From Pseudomonadota bacterium (GTDB taxonomy: Bacteria; Pseudomonadota; Alphaproteobacteria; Caulobacterales; Caulobacteraceae), in the NCBI GenBank assembly GCA_023456105.1, contig JAEYAO010000107.1:1-7679 (forward strand): 7,679 bases of DNA, given 5' to 3'. Below are positions 1 to 6,524 of this stretch, one piece after another. The translations under genes were made by a program, and so were the position numbers. Every line of letters starts with the position of its first letter. The first letter of the stretch is position 1. A model generated the notes under the pieces. The model saw only the letters and a program-made list of their open reading frames with translations, searched no databases and had not been told where the DNA came from.

Positions 1-2066
1 GTCCCAGCCCGAACCAGCCGCCGGCCGAGCCCAACGTCGCCCGCCCGGTCCGCTCGGGCGCAGGCTTCGGCCGTCCGGTCGGCCGCGAGGACGATCGCGA
101 CAAGCGCTTCTCCGACGCCGGTCCGGGCAAGGCGGTCAGCCGCACCCGCGGCGAGCCCAAGCGCCGCGAAGGCCGCATGACCATCCAGTCGGTGGTCGGC
201 GACGGCGACGCCGCCGAGCGCATGCGCTCCCTGGCCTCGGTCCGCCGCGCCCGCGAACGTGAAAAGGAGAAGCGCAAGGGCGGCTCGACCGATGCGCCGA
301 ACCGTCCGCGCGAAGTGGTCATCCCCGACGTCATCACCGTGCAGGAGCTGTCCAACCGGATGGCCGTGCGCGGCGTCGACATCATCAAGTTCCTGATGCG
401 TCAGGGTCTGATGATGAAGATCAACGACGTGATCGATTCCGACACCGCCGAGCTGGTGGCCGACGAATACGGCATGACCGTCAAGCGCGTGTCGGAGTCC
501 GACGTCGAAACCGGCTTCATCGCCGAGGCCGACGACGCCGAGGCGTCCGAGACCCGCGCGCCGGTCGTGGCCATCATGGGCCACGTCGACCACGGCAAGA
601 CCTCGCTGCTGGACGCGCTGCGCACCACCGACGTGGCGGGCGGCGAAGCCGGCGGCATCACCCAGCACATCGGCGCCTATCAGGTGCGCCTGGAAGACGG
701 CCAGCGCGTCACCTTCCTGGACACCCCCGGCCACGCCGCCTTCTCGGCGATGCGGGCGCGCGGCGCCAACGTGACCGACATCGTGGTGCTGGTGGTGGCC
801 GCCGACGACGGCGTCATGCCCCAGACGATCGAGGCCATCCAGCACGCCCGTGCGGCCGAGGCCCCGATCATCGTTGCGGTCAACAAGATCGACAAGCCCG
901 GCGCGACTTCGCAGAGAGTCGTCAACGAGCTGCTGCAGTACGAGGTCATCGCCGAAAGCCTGGGCGGCGACACCCAGATCATCGAGGTGTCGGCCAAGGA
1001 GCGCATCAACCTGGAAGGCCTGATCGAGGCCATACTGGTGCAGGCGGAGGTCATGGACCTGCGCGCCAACGCCGACCGTTCGGCCGAAGGCGTGGTGGTC
1101 GAGGCCAAGCTCGACAAGGGACGCGGCCCGGTCGCCACCGTCCTGGTCAAGCGCGGCACGCTGCGCCGCGGCGACATCGTCGTGGCCGGCGGATCGTGGG
1201 GCAAGGTCCGCGCCCTGCTGAACGAGCGCAACGAGCAACTGCCCGAGGCGGGGCCGTCCGTTCCGGTCGAGATTCTCGGCCTGGACGAGGCCCCTTCGCC
1301 CGGCGACGTCTTCGCCGTGGTGGAGTCGGAGGCCCGCGCCCGCGAGCTGACCGAATACCGTCAGCGGGTGAAGCGCGAAAAGGCTCAGGTCTCCGGCGGC
1401 TCGGTGTCGCTGGTCGACATGATGGCCAAGCTGGGCTCCAAGAAGATCAGCGAACTGCCGGTGGTCATCAAGTCGGACGTCCAGGGCTCGGGCGAGGCCA
1501 TCGCGGCTTCGCTGGAGAAGATGGGCAACGACGAAGTCCGCGCCCGCATCGTCTTCTCGGGCGCCGGCGGCATCACCGAAAGCGACGTCAACCTGGCCAA
1601 GTCCGCCGGCGCGCCGATCCTGGGCTTCAACGTCCGCGCCTCCAAGCAGGCTCGCGACCTGGCCGAGCGCGAAGGCGTGGAGATCCGCTACTACTCGATC
1701 ATCTACGACCTTCTGGACGACATGAAGGGCGTGCTGTCGGGCATGCTGGCGCCGCTGCAGCGGGAAACCTTCCTGGGCAACGCCCAGGTGCTTCAGGTGT
1801 TCGACATCTCCAAGATCGGCAAGATCGCCGGCTGCCGCGTCACCGAGGGCGTGGTCCGCAAGGGCGCGCGCGTCCGCATCATCCGCGACGACGTGGTGGT
1901 GCTGGAACTGGGCGTGCTCAACACGCTCAAGCGCTTCAAGGACGAGGTCAACGAGGTGCCCTCGGGCCAGGAGTGCGGCATGCAGTTCCAGGGCTTCCAA
2001 GACATCAAGGAAGGCGACTACATCGAGTGCTTCACGGTCGAAGAGATCAAGCGCACTCTCGACTAG
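1..2066 (+). CDS. infB: Translation initiation factor IF-2, 5'-truncated by the window edge
   Basis: IF-2 is the GTPase that recruits initiator fMet-tRNA to the 30S subunit and promotes subunit joining. The frame is open from codon 3-5 to the TAG at 2064-2066, giving 687 residues; the true start and the rest of the N-terminal linker lie left of the window. In order I see a charged Pro/Arg/Gly-rich linker, a short IF2-associated segment with an Arg/Lys/Glu-rich helix (about 168-280), the IF2_N domain (about 309-490), the GTPase domain, then the beta-barrel and C-terminal domains including the fMet-tRNA-binding C2 region. GTPase motifs are complete: GHVDHGKT at 579-602, the GGITQHIG switch I region near 651, DTPGH at 720-734, NKID at 882-893 and SAK at 990-998. 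The ATG at 177 lies inside the conserved IF2-associated segment, so it is an internal Met and not the start. No frameshift is seen. Identification is very secure. Confidence 0.98.
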   Translation, partial: PSPNQPPAEPNVARPVRSGAGFGRPVGREDDRDKRFSDAGPGKAVSRTRGEPKRREGRMTIQSVVGDGDAAERMRSLASVRRAREREKEKRKGGSTDAPNRPREVVIPDVITVQELSNRMAVRGVDIIKFLMRQGLMMKINDVIDSDTAELVADEYGMTVKRVSESDVETGFIAEADDAEASETRAPVVAIMGHVDHGKTSLLDALRTTDVAGGEAGGITQHIGAYQVRLEDGQRVTFLDTPGHAAFSAMRARGANVTDIVVLVVAADDGVMPQTIEAIQHARAAEAPIIVAVNKIDKPGATSQRVVNELLQYEVIAESLGGDTQIIEVSAKERINLEGLIEAILVQAEVMDLRANADRSAEGVVVEAKLDKGRGPVATVLVKRGTLRRGDIVVAGGSWGKVRALLNERNEQLPEAGPSVPVEILGLDEAPSPGDVFAVVESEARARELTEYRQRVKREKAQVSGGSVSLVDMMAKLGSKKISELPVVIKSDVQGSGEAIAASLEKMGNDEVRARIVFSGAGGITESDVNLAKSAGAPILGFNVRASKQARDLAEREGVEIRYYSIIYDLLDDMKGVLSGMLAPLQRETFLGNAQVLQVFDISKIGKIAGCRVTEGVVRKGARVRIIRDDVVVLELGVLNTLKRFKDEVNEVPSGQECGMQFQGFQDIKEGDYIECFTVEEIKRTLD

Positions 2067-2075
2067 AACAGCTGG

Positions 2076-2107
2076 AAGGCCCGGAGCTCAGGTTCCGGGC
2101 CTTTTTT
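2076..2107 (+). terminator. Rho-independent terminator after infB
   Basis: The arms GGCCCGGA (2078-2085) and TCCGGGCC (2094-2101) are perfectly complementary around an 8-nt loop. The stem extends by two A-T pairs (AA 2076-2077 with TT 2102-2103) and is followed by a run of six T at 2102-2107. It begins 10 bp after the infB stop. The T-run is only on the + side, so it terminates infB. The hairpin could also hinder transcripts leaving the convergent dehydratase gene, but on that strand no T-tract follows it. Confidence 0.93.
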
Positions 2108-2119
2108 CTGGGCTACTCG

Positions 2120-3094
2120 TCAGCCGTGGAAACGGTCTTCGATAATGGCGGCGAACAGGCCGGGATCGACGTTGCCGCCCGACAGCACGATGGCCGTGAT
2201 CTGGCCCCGCGCCTCGATCTTGCCGGCAAGCAGCGCCGCCAGCGAAACCGCCCCGCCCGGCTCCACCACCAGCTTCAGCTGACGAAAGGCGAAACGCACC
2301 GCTTCGGCGACCTCCGCGTCCGAAACCGTGATCGCCCCCGCGAGCCGCCGGTTGATGGCAAAGGTCAGCTCGCCCGGCATGGGCGCCATCAGGGCGTCGC
2401 AGATCGAGGGCGCGCCCGTCGGATGGCCGACGCGCTCTCCGGCCCGCAATGACCGGGCGGTGTCGTCGAACGCCTCCGGCTCCACCACGATCACGCGCGT
2501 GTCCGGACTGCGCTCGGCCATGACCAGGTTGATGCCGGCGATCAGCCCGCCGCCGGACGCACCACACAGCAGCTGGTCCAGCGGTGCATCCGCCTGCTCC
2601 AGCAACTCCAGCCCCACCGTGCCCTGACCCTCTATGACGAAGGGATCGTCGAACGGCGGCACCAGCACGCAGCCGCGCTCCCGAGCCAGGGCCGCGCCGA
2701 TCTCCTCGCGGCTCTCGCTCCAGCGGTCGTACATCCGCACTTCGCCGCCGAAGCTCAGCACCCCCTCGACCTTCACGCGCGGCGAGTCTGACGGCATGAC
2801 GATGACCGCGGGCTCTCCGACCAAGGCCGCCGCCGCCGCCACGCCCTGCGCGTGATTGCCGGACGAAAAGGCCACGACCCCACGCTGGCGCTCGTCCTCG
2901 GTCAGGCGGCTGATGCGGTTATAGGCGCCGCGAAACTTGAAGGCGCCGGCCCTCTGGACCGTCTCCGCCTTCATCAGCACCCGCCCGCCGACACGGTCGT
3001 TCAACGCCGGGCTCTCGATCAGGGGTGTGCGGACGGCGACGCCATCGATCTGGCGGGCGGCGTCTAGGACGCCCTGGAAGCTGGGAGGTGTCAT
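2120..3094 (-). CDS. PLP-dependent threonine/serine dehydratase (fold-type II), serine-racemase-like
   Basis: A 324-residue pyridoxal-phosphate enzyme of the threonine/serine dehydratase group, which deaminates L-Thr or L-Ser to 2-oxobutyrate or pyruvate in the cytoplasm. The PLP lysine is K53 in FKFRGAYN. The substrate loop SSGNHAQG is at 77-84, the PLP-phosphate loop GASGGGL at 178-184, EPGGAVSL at 278-285 and the C-terminal SGGNVD at 305-310. There is no C-terminal ACT-type regulatory domain, so it is not the long biosynthetic IlvA form but resembles short TdcB, serine racemase or threo-3-hydroxyaspartate ammonia-lyase. E205 and D211 have the spacing of the serine racemase metal site. The ATG at 3094 is preferred because GGAGG lies 7 nt upstream; an ATG at 3100 sits too close to it, and one at 3208 would run through the divergent glpK start. 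Family is secure; the exact substrate is not. Confidence 0.9.
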   Translation of the reverse strand: MTPPSFQGVLDAARQIDGVAVRTPLIESPALNDRVGGRVLMKAETVQRAGAFKFRGAYNRISRLTEDERQRGVVAFSSGNHAQGVAAAAALVGEPAVIVMPSDSPRVKVEGVLSFGGEVRMYDRWSESREEIGAALARERGCVLVPPFDDPFVIEGQGTVGLELLEQADAPLDQLLCGASGGGLIAGINLVMAERSPDTRVIVVEPEAFDDTARSLRAGERVGHPTGAPSICDALMAPMPGELTFAINRRLAGAITVSDAEVAEAVRFAFRQLKLVVEPGGAVSLAALLAGKIEARGQITAIVLSGGNVDPGLFAAIIEDRFHG

Positions 3095-3101
3095 GCGCAT
3101 C

Positions 3102-3106
3102 CCTCC
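3102..3106 (-). promoter_or_regulatory. Ribosome binding site that decides the dehydratase start
   Basis: On the minus strand the sequence reads AAGGGGAGGG, then ATGCGC, then ATG. GGAGG (3106-3102) is 7 nt from the ATG at 3094 but only 1 nt from the ATG at 3100, so the downstream ATG is the better start. This is a choice from spacing alone. Confidence 0.75.
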
Positions 3107-3147
3107 CCTTACCGCAGCGCCGATCCCACGCGTAAGGTGGCCGACAG

Positions 3148-3151
3148 GGAG
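3148..3151 (+). promoter_or_regulatory. Ribosome binding site of glpK
   Basis: GGAG within AGGGAGA lies 7 nt before the ATG at 3159. It supports that start over the in-frame ATG at 2937, which would add 74 residues unlike glycerol kinase that run through the divergent dehydratase gene. Confidence 0.8.
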
Positions 3152-3158
3152 AAACGAA

Positions 3159-4664
3159 ATGAGCCTGATCCTCGCCATCGACCAGGGCACCACCTCCACC
3201 CGCGCCATCGCCTTCGAGGTGCGGGGCGGAGACCTTCAGCCGGTGGCTGTCAGTCAGATCGAGCTGACGCAGCATTTCCCACGCTCAGGCTGGGTCGAGC
3301 ATGACGCCGGCGAGATCTGGCGGGCGACGCTGCAGACCTGCCGCGAGGTGCTGGCGACCGCCGGCGGTGCGGCGCGTTTCTCCTCGATCGGCCTGACCAA
3401 CCAGCGCGAGACGGCGGTGATCTGGGATGTCGCCACGGGCGAGCCCCTGCATCGCGCGATCGTCTGGCAGGACCGCCGCACCGCCGACGTCACCGCCCGC
3501 CTCGCCGCCGAAGGCCATGAGCCCGGCCTGCAGGCCGCAACCGGGCTGATCCTCGATCCCTACTTCTCCGCATCCAAGTTCGCCTGGCTGCTTGATGCGG
3601 TTCCGGATGCGCGGGCCCGCGCCGAGGCGGGCGAAATCAAGCTGGGCACGATCGACAGCTGGCTGATCTGGAAGCTGACGGGCGGGCGCGTCCACGCCAC
3701 CGACGCCGCCAACGCCGCCCGCACCTCGCTGATGGACCTCCAGCGCCTGCAATGGCGGGCGGACCTGTGCAGCCTGTTCGACGTGCCGCTGGCGGCGCTG
3801 CCCGACATCCGCCCCTGCGCCGGCCTGATCGGCGAGACCGAGCCGTCGCTGCTCGGGCGGTCGCTGCCGATCTGCGGCTCGGCCGGCGATCAGCAGGCGG
3901 CGCTGGTCGGTCACGGCGCGCTCCAGGCCGGGGACGCCAAGATCACCTATGGGACCGGGGCGTTTCTCGTGGCCAATGTGGGACCGTCGCCCGTCGCCTC
4001 CACACGCCGGCTGCTGGGCACGCTCGGCTACCAGGCCAACGGCGTGACCGCCTATGCGCTGGAGGGCTCGATCTTCTCGGCCGGCTCGGCCATTCAGTGG
4101 CTGCGCGACGGCGTGGGCCTTCTGGACGAGTCCCGCCAGTCCGAGGCCATGGCGCAGGGCCTGCACGACAACGGCGGCGTCTATCTGGTCCCCGGCTTCA
4201 CCGGCCTGGGGGCGCCCTGGTGGCGGCCGGAGGCGCGCGGCGTGATCGTCGGCCTGACGCGCGACGCCGGGCCCGCCCACTTCGTGCGTGCGGCGCTGGA
4301 GGCGCTGGCCTATCAGACGCGGGACCTTCTGGACGCCCTGGCGGAGGACGGCGCACCGCCGCTGACCACGCTGAAGGTCGACGGCGGCGTCACCGCCAAC
4401 AGCTTCGCCATGCAGTTCGTCGCCGACATCTGCGAGGTCGAGGTGGTCCGGCCGGCCTTCCAGGAGATGACGGCCTTGGGCGCCGCGCGCCTGGCGGCGC
4501 TGGGCTGCGGCCTGATCGACGACCTGGAGGCCCGGCCCAGCGAGGCGCCGGCGGTGTGGCGTCCCCGCATGGGCGCCGAGGAACGCGGGCGTCTGCTCCA
4601 GGGCTGGCGCCGCGCGGTGCGGGCCGCCATGGTCGCGGCCGAAGACGATGGAGAGGTCGCCTGA
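3159..4664 (+). CDS. glpK: Glycerol kinase
   Basis: Cytoplasmic FGGY-family kinase converting glycerol and ATP to sn-glycerol-3-phosphate. The 501 residues match the usual length. The N-terminal phosphate loop is LAIDQGTTSTR (5-15). Residues that bind glycerol in the E. coli enzyme are all present: R83-E84 (NQRET), W103 (IVWQDRR), Y135, D244 (GDQQAAL) and F269. ATP-site elements include TYGTG (263-267), G309, DGG (408-410) and N414. The second FGGY signature runs about 361-382. The segment before GDQQAAL lacks the Gly-rich GGKGGTR loop through which E. coli GlpK binds fructose-1,6-bisphosphate, so that feedback is probably absent. The start follows a good ribosome binding site. It is divergent from the dehydratase gene and its stop overlaps the next start (TGATG). 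No glpF or glpD is in the window. Confidence 0.96.
   Translation: MSLILAIDQGTTSTRAIAFEVRGGDLQPVAVSQIELTQHFPRSGWVEHDAGEIWRATLQTCREVLATAGGAARFSSIGLTNQRETAVIWDVATGEPLHRAIVWQDRRTADVTARLAAEGHEPGLQAATGLILDPYFSASKFAWLLDAVPDARARAEAGEIKLGTIDSWLIWKLTGGRVHATDAANAARTSLMDLQRLQWRADLCSLFDVPLAALPDIRPCAGLIGETEPSLLGRSLPICGSAGDQQAALVGHGALQAGDAKITYGTGAFLVANVGPSPVASTRRLLGTLGYQANGVTAYALEGSIFSAGSAIQWLRDGVGLLDESRQSEAMAQGLHDNGGVYLVPGFTGLGAPWWRPEARGVIVGLTRDAGPAHFVRAALEALAYQTRDLLDALAEDGAPPLTTLKVDGGVTANSFAMQFVADICEVEVVRPAFQEMTALGAARLAALGCGLIDDLEARPSEAPAVWRPRMGAEERGRLLQGWRRAVRAAMVAAEDDGEVA
4650..4656 (+). promoter_or_regulatory. Ribosome binding site of the phosphotransferase gene, inside glpK
   Basis: GGAGAGG lies within the last glpK codons, 7 nt before the ATG at 4664. 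Together with the TGATG stop/start overlap it points to translational coupling and fixes the start of the downstream gene. Confidence 0.75.
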
Positions 4665-5737
4665 TGACCGAGACTCATGACGACGCCCAGGCCGCCTTCG
4701 CCGGCGTCCGTCCGGTCGATCCGCGCCAGGCGCTGGACCAGGCGGCGCTCGACCGCTGGCTGGCGGCTCATGTCGAGGGCTACGCCGGCCCTTTGACGGT
4801 CCAGCAGTTCCGAGGGGGGCAGTCGAACCCGACCTATCGGCTGGTCACGCCCGCCCGAACCTATGTTCTGCGCCGCAAGCCGTCCGGCGTCCTGCTGGCG
4901 TCGGCCCATGCGGTGGACCGTGAGTTTCGTGTCATATCGGTCCTGCACGCCCAAGGGTTTCCCGTCGCCCGGCCCTACGCCCTGTGCGAGGACGAGGGCG
5001 TGATCGGCTCGGTCTTCTACGTCATGGCCGAGGTCCAGGGCCGCATCTTCTGGGACCTGAAGCTGCCGGGCCTGCAACCGGCCGAGCGCCGCTCCATCTA
5101 CCAGGCCCAAGTGAACACGCTGGCGCGGCTGCACGCCTTTGATCCGGCGGCGATCGGCCTTTCCGACTACGGCCGGACAGGCAACTATTTCGAGCGCCAG
5201 GTGTCGCGCTGGACCAAGCAGTACCGCGCCTCCGAGACCGCGCCCACGCCCGCCATGGACAGGCTGATCGCCTTTCTGCCCGAAAGCCTGCCGCCCGAGG
5301 GCGAGACCCGCATCGTCCACGGCGACTTCCGCCTCGACAACCTGATCCTGGCGCCCGAGACAGCCGAGGTGCGGGCGGTGCTGGACTGGGAGTTGTCGAC
5401 CCTGGGCGATCCCATGGCCGACTTCTCCTATCTGCTGATCGCCTGGGCCATTCCGGCGTCCTTGAGGAACGGCCTGGCCGGCGCCGATCTGGAGGCGCTG
5501 GGCGTTCCGTCCGTCGAGGAGATGGTCGATCTGTATGCGGCGCAGACCAGTGCGCGGCCTGCAAACCTGCCGTGGCTGTTCGCCTATAATCTGTTTCGGC
5601 TGGCCGCGATCTGCCAGGGCATCGCCGGAAGGGTGCGCGACGGCACAGCCGCCTCCAACCACGCCCGCGCCATGGCGGCGCAGGTCCAGCCGCTTGCGGA
5701 CGCCGCCTGGGATTGGGCGCGAAAAGCCGGCGCCTGA
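4664..5737 (+). CDS. Phosphotransferase (APH) family kinase, ACAD10/ACAD11/LvaA-like
   Basis: A 357-residue cytoplasmic protein with the protein-kinase-like fold of aminoglycoside phosphotransferases. The nucleotide loop is GGQSNPTY (51-58), followed by the ATP lysine in LRRKP (K72) and E87 in REFRV. The catalytic loop is HGDFRLDN (219-226), with D221 the likely catalytic base and N226 a metal ligand, and the second metal aspartate is D241 in LDWELSTLGDPMADF. This wording is typical of the subfamily containing the kinase domain of ACAD10/ACAD11 and Pseudomonas LvaA, which phosphorylate 4-hydroxyacyl-CoAs ahead of their breakdown, rather than of antibiotic-resistance kinases. Its start overlaps the glpK stop by one base, so the two are co-transcribed. 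No acyl-CoA dehydrogenase is adjacent, which such genes often have, so the substrate is unknown. Family is confident, function is inference. Confidence 0.88.
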   Translation: MTETHDDAQAAFAGVRPVDPRQALDQAALDRWLAAHVEGYAGPLTVQQFRGGQSNPTYRLVTPARTYVLRRKPSGVLLASAHAVDREFRVISVLHAQGFPVARPYALCEDEGVIGSVFYVMAEVQGRIFWDLKLPGLQPAERRSIYQAQVNTLARLHAFDPAAIGLSDYGRTGNYFERQVSRWTKQYRASETAPTPAMDRLIAFLPESLPPEGETRIVHGDFRLDNLILAPETAEVRAVLDWELSTLGDPMADFSYLLIAWAIPASLRNGLAGADLEALGVPSVEEMVDLYAAQTSARPANLPWLFAYNLFRLAAICQGIAGRVRDGTAASNHARAMAAQVQPLADAAWDWARKAGA

Positions 5738-5745
5738 GCGGCGCC
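5729..5745. repeat. Small GGCGCC inverted repeat at the convergent gene ends
   Basis: GGCGCC at 5729-5734 and 5740-5745 flank a 5-nt loop that contains the phosphotransferase stop codon. A third copy is at 5760-5765. A 6-bp GC hairpin could form on either strand, but no T-run follows, so terminator function is only a guess. In DNA this GC-rich such repeats also arise by chance. Confidence 0.25.
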
Positions 5746-6476
5746 TAGCGGCTGGCGGCGGCGCCCAGGATGCGGCGGTCGGACTTGCCCTGCACCATCA
5801 CCACCGTCTCCTCGCCCGTCGCCCGGACGGGCAGGTCGAACAGCACCGGCCGTCCCCGCCAATCGCCCAGGCGCGTGACTTCGCGCACCACGTTCATGTG
5901 CCGCACGGCCTCGCCGCGATTGTCGCCGGCCGCGACCTCCACCACCTGCGGTCCCGGCTGATAGGTGACGGCCACCACCTCGGCGCCGCCCGTCGGCGCG
6001 CGGCCGGAGCCGACGCCGACCTGGCGGCCGGTCTCGCGGAACTCTATCTGGGGCGGCCAAGACTCACGCCTGGCCTCGCGCTGAATGGCGCTTCCCAGCT
6101 CGACTTCCCGCGCGCCGGTCAGCTGGGTGCGCCCGGCGATCACCACCTGCGGCGTCGACACCCCCCGCAGCCGCATGGCGGAGCGGTAGGCCCGCTGCCG
6201 CGCGCTGAAGGCGGGCTTGGCGAAGGTGTCGCGCCAGCCGAGATAGTCCCAGTAGTCCACGCCATAGGTCAGGGCGATCACCCCGGGCGTTTCGGCCGCC
6301 TGCTCGACGGCGAGGTTCGCTTCGGGACAGCCGGCGCAGCCCTGGGCGGTGAACAGCTCCACCACCACCGGCCGTTCGGTCGTGCGGCGGGGCGCGGCCT
6401 CGCCCGAGGTCGCCAGCATGCCGATCGCGCAAGCGGCCGCAGCCGCCATCCAGCCCTTTGCACTCATAATCGCCAT
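5745..6476 (-). CDS. DUF1223 thioredoxin-like exported protein
   Basis: A 243-residue protein matching the DUF1223 family, which has a thioredoxin-like fold and no settled function. The N-terminus looks like a Sec signal peptide: a Lys, an Ala-rich hydrophobic stretch (about 9-23), then a likely cleavage site near GEA-A (25-28), placing it in the periplasm. The mature part begins with VVVELFTAQGCAGCP, containing the CxxC pair C47 and C50. Further family-like segments are VDYWDYLGW (73-81), STPQVVI with a candidate cis-Pro P109, and RHMNVVREV (192-200). A thiol-redox role is plausible but unproven. Neither the ATG at 6476 nor the one at 6467 has a Shine-Dalgarno sequence. The shorter 240-residue form starting MSAKGW is a real alternative and would fit a leaderless mRNA. 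The stop is 7 bp from that of the convergent kinase gene; YihY lies 48 bp upstream on the same strand. Confidence 0.88.
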   Translation of the reverse strand: MAIMSAKGWMAAAAACAIGMLATSGEAAPRRTTERPVVVELFTAQGCAGCPEANLAVEQAAETPGVIALTYGVDYWDYLGWRDTFAKPAFSARQRAYRSAMRLRGVSTPQVVIAGRTQLTGAREVELGSAIQREARRESWPPQIEFRETGRQVGVGSGRAPTGGAEVVAVTYQPGPQVVEVAAGDNRGEAVRHMNVVREVTRLGDWRGRPVLFDLPVRATGEETVVMVQGKSDRRILGAAASR

Positions 6477-6482
6477 TCTAGC
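6475..6482 (-). promoter_or_regulatory. Possible -10 element of the DUF1223 gene
   Basis: On the minus strand GCTAGAAT matches seven of eight positions of the Caulobacter housekeeping -10 consensus GCTANAWC as I recall it. Transcription would then begin about at 6467-6468, at the second ATG of the DUF1223 gene. The best -35-like sequence, GTGACC at 6519-6524 read on the other strand as part of the upstream palindrome, is too far away at standard spacing, so the call is weak. Confidence 0.3.
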
Positions 6483-6502
6483 GACGGCGCGGATCGGCGG
6501 CG

Positions 6503-6518
6503 GTCACGGTCGCGTGAC
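6503..6518. repeat. Palindrome GTCAC-N6-GTGAC upstream of the DUF1223 gene
   Basis: The arms GTCAC (6503-6507) and GTGAC (6514-6518) are perfect inverted repeats around GGTCGC, in the 48-bp gap between the YihY stop and the DUF1223 start. It lies about 36-51 bp before the possible transcription start near 6467, so it could be an operator. As RNA it would make a 5-bp stem, too weak for a terminator and without a T-run. Confidence 0.3.
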
Positions 6519-6524
6519 ACCGCC

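Larger units (their letters stand above)
3095..3158. promoter_or_regulatory. Divergent intergenic control region between the dehydratase gene and glpK
   Basis: These 64 bp separate two start codons facing away from each other, so promoter elements for both genes must lie here or reach into the neighbouring coding sequence. Both ribosome binding sites fall within it. I could not find a convincing -35/-10 pair on either strand. It contains an inverted repeat, CCTTAC at 3107-3112 and GTAAGG at 3132-3137, with centres 25 bp apart, which could be an operator. One arm overlaps the dehydratase ribosome-binding region. The role of the region is inferred from gene arrangement. Confidence 0.5.

Noticed and set aside
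168..179. GAAGG 4 nt before the ATG at 177, suggesting an internal IF-2 start as in E. coli isoforms.
   Set aside because: The ATG lies inside the conserved IF2-associated segment, the frame is open upstream with IF-2-like linker sequence, and the spacing is short.
1196..2452. A 418-codon + strand open frame spanning the infB 3' end, its terminator and part of the dehydratase gene.
   Set aside because: It is a frame-shifted shadow of infB with Arg/Gly/Pro-rich composition, runs through a clear terminator, and overlaps two well-supported genes.
3285..4280. A 331-codon minus-strand open frame opposite glpK.
   Set aside because: It is an antisense shadow of a gene with all the glycerol kinase motifs, with low-complexity Gly/Arg/Ala/Gln-rich sequence.
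4313..5662. A 449-codon minus-strand open frame opposite glpK and the phosphotransferase gene.
   Set aside because: It has the composition of an antisense shadow in GC-rich DNA. Both sense genes carry complete family motifs, and I see no recognisable domain in the antisense translation.
4664..5737. The phosphotransferase as an aminoglycoside resistance gene.
   Set aside because: It shares the fold and catalytic motifs, but its wording (FRLDNLI, LDWELSTLGDPMADF) is that of the ACAD10/11-like metabolic subfamily, and there is no mobile or resistance context.
6402..6476. The cysteine at residue 16 of the DUF1223 protein as a lipoprotein attachment site.
   Set aside because: The preceding residues are all Ala with no Leu at the lipobox -3 position, and the stretch before the Cys is short. 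A signal peptidase I site near GEA-A fits better.
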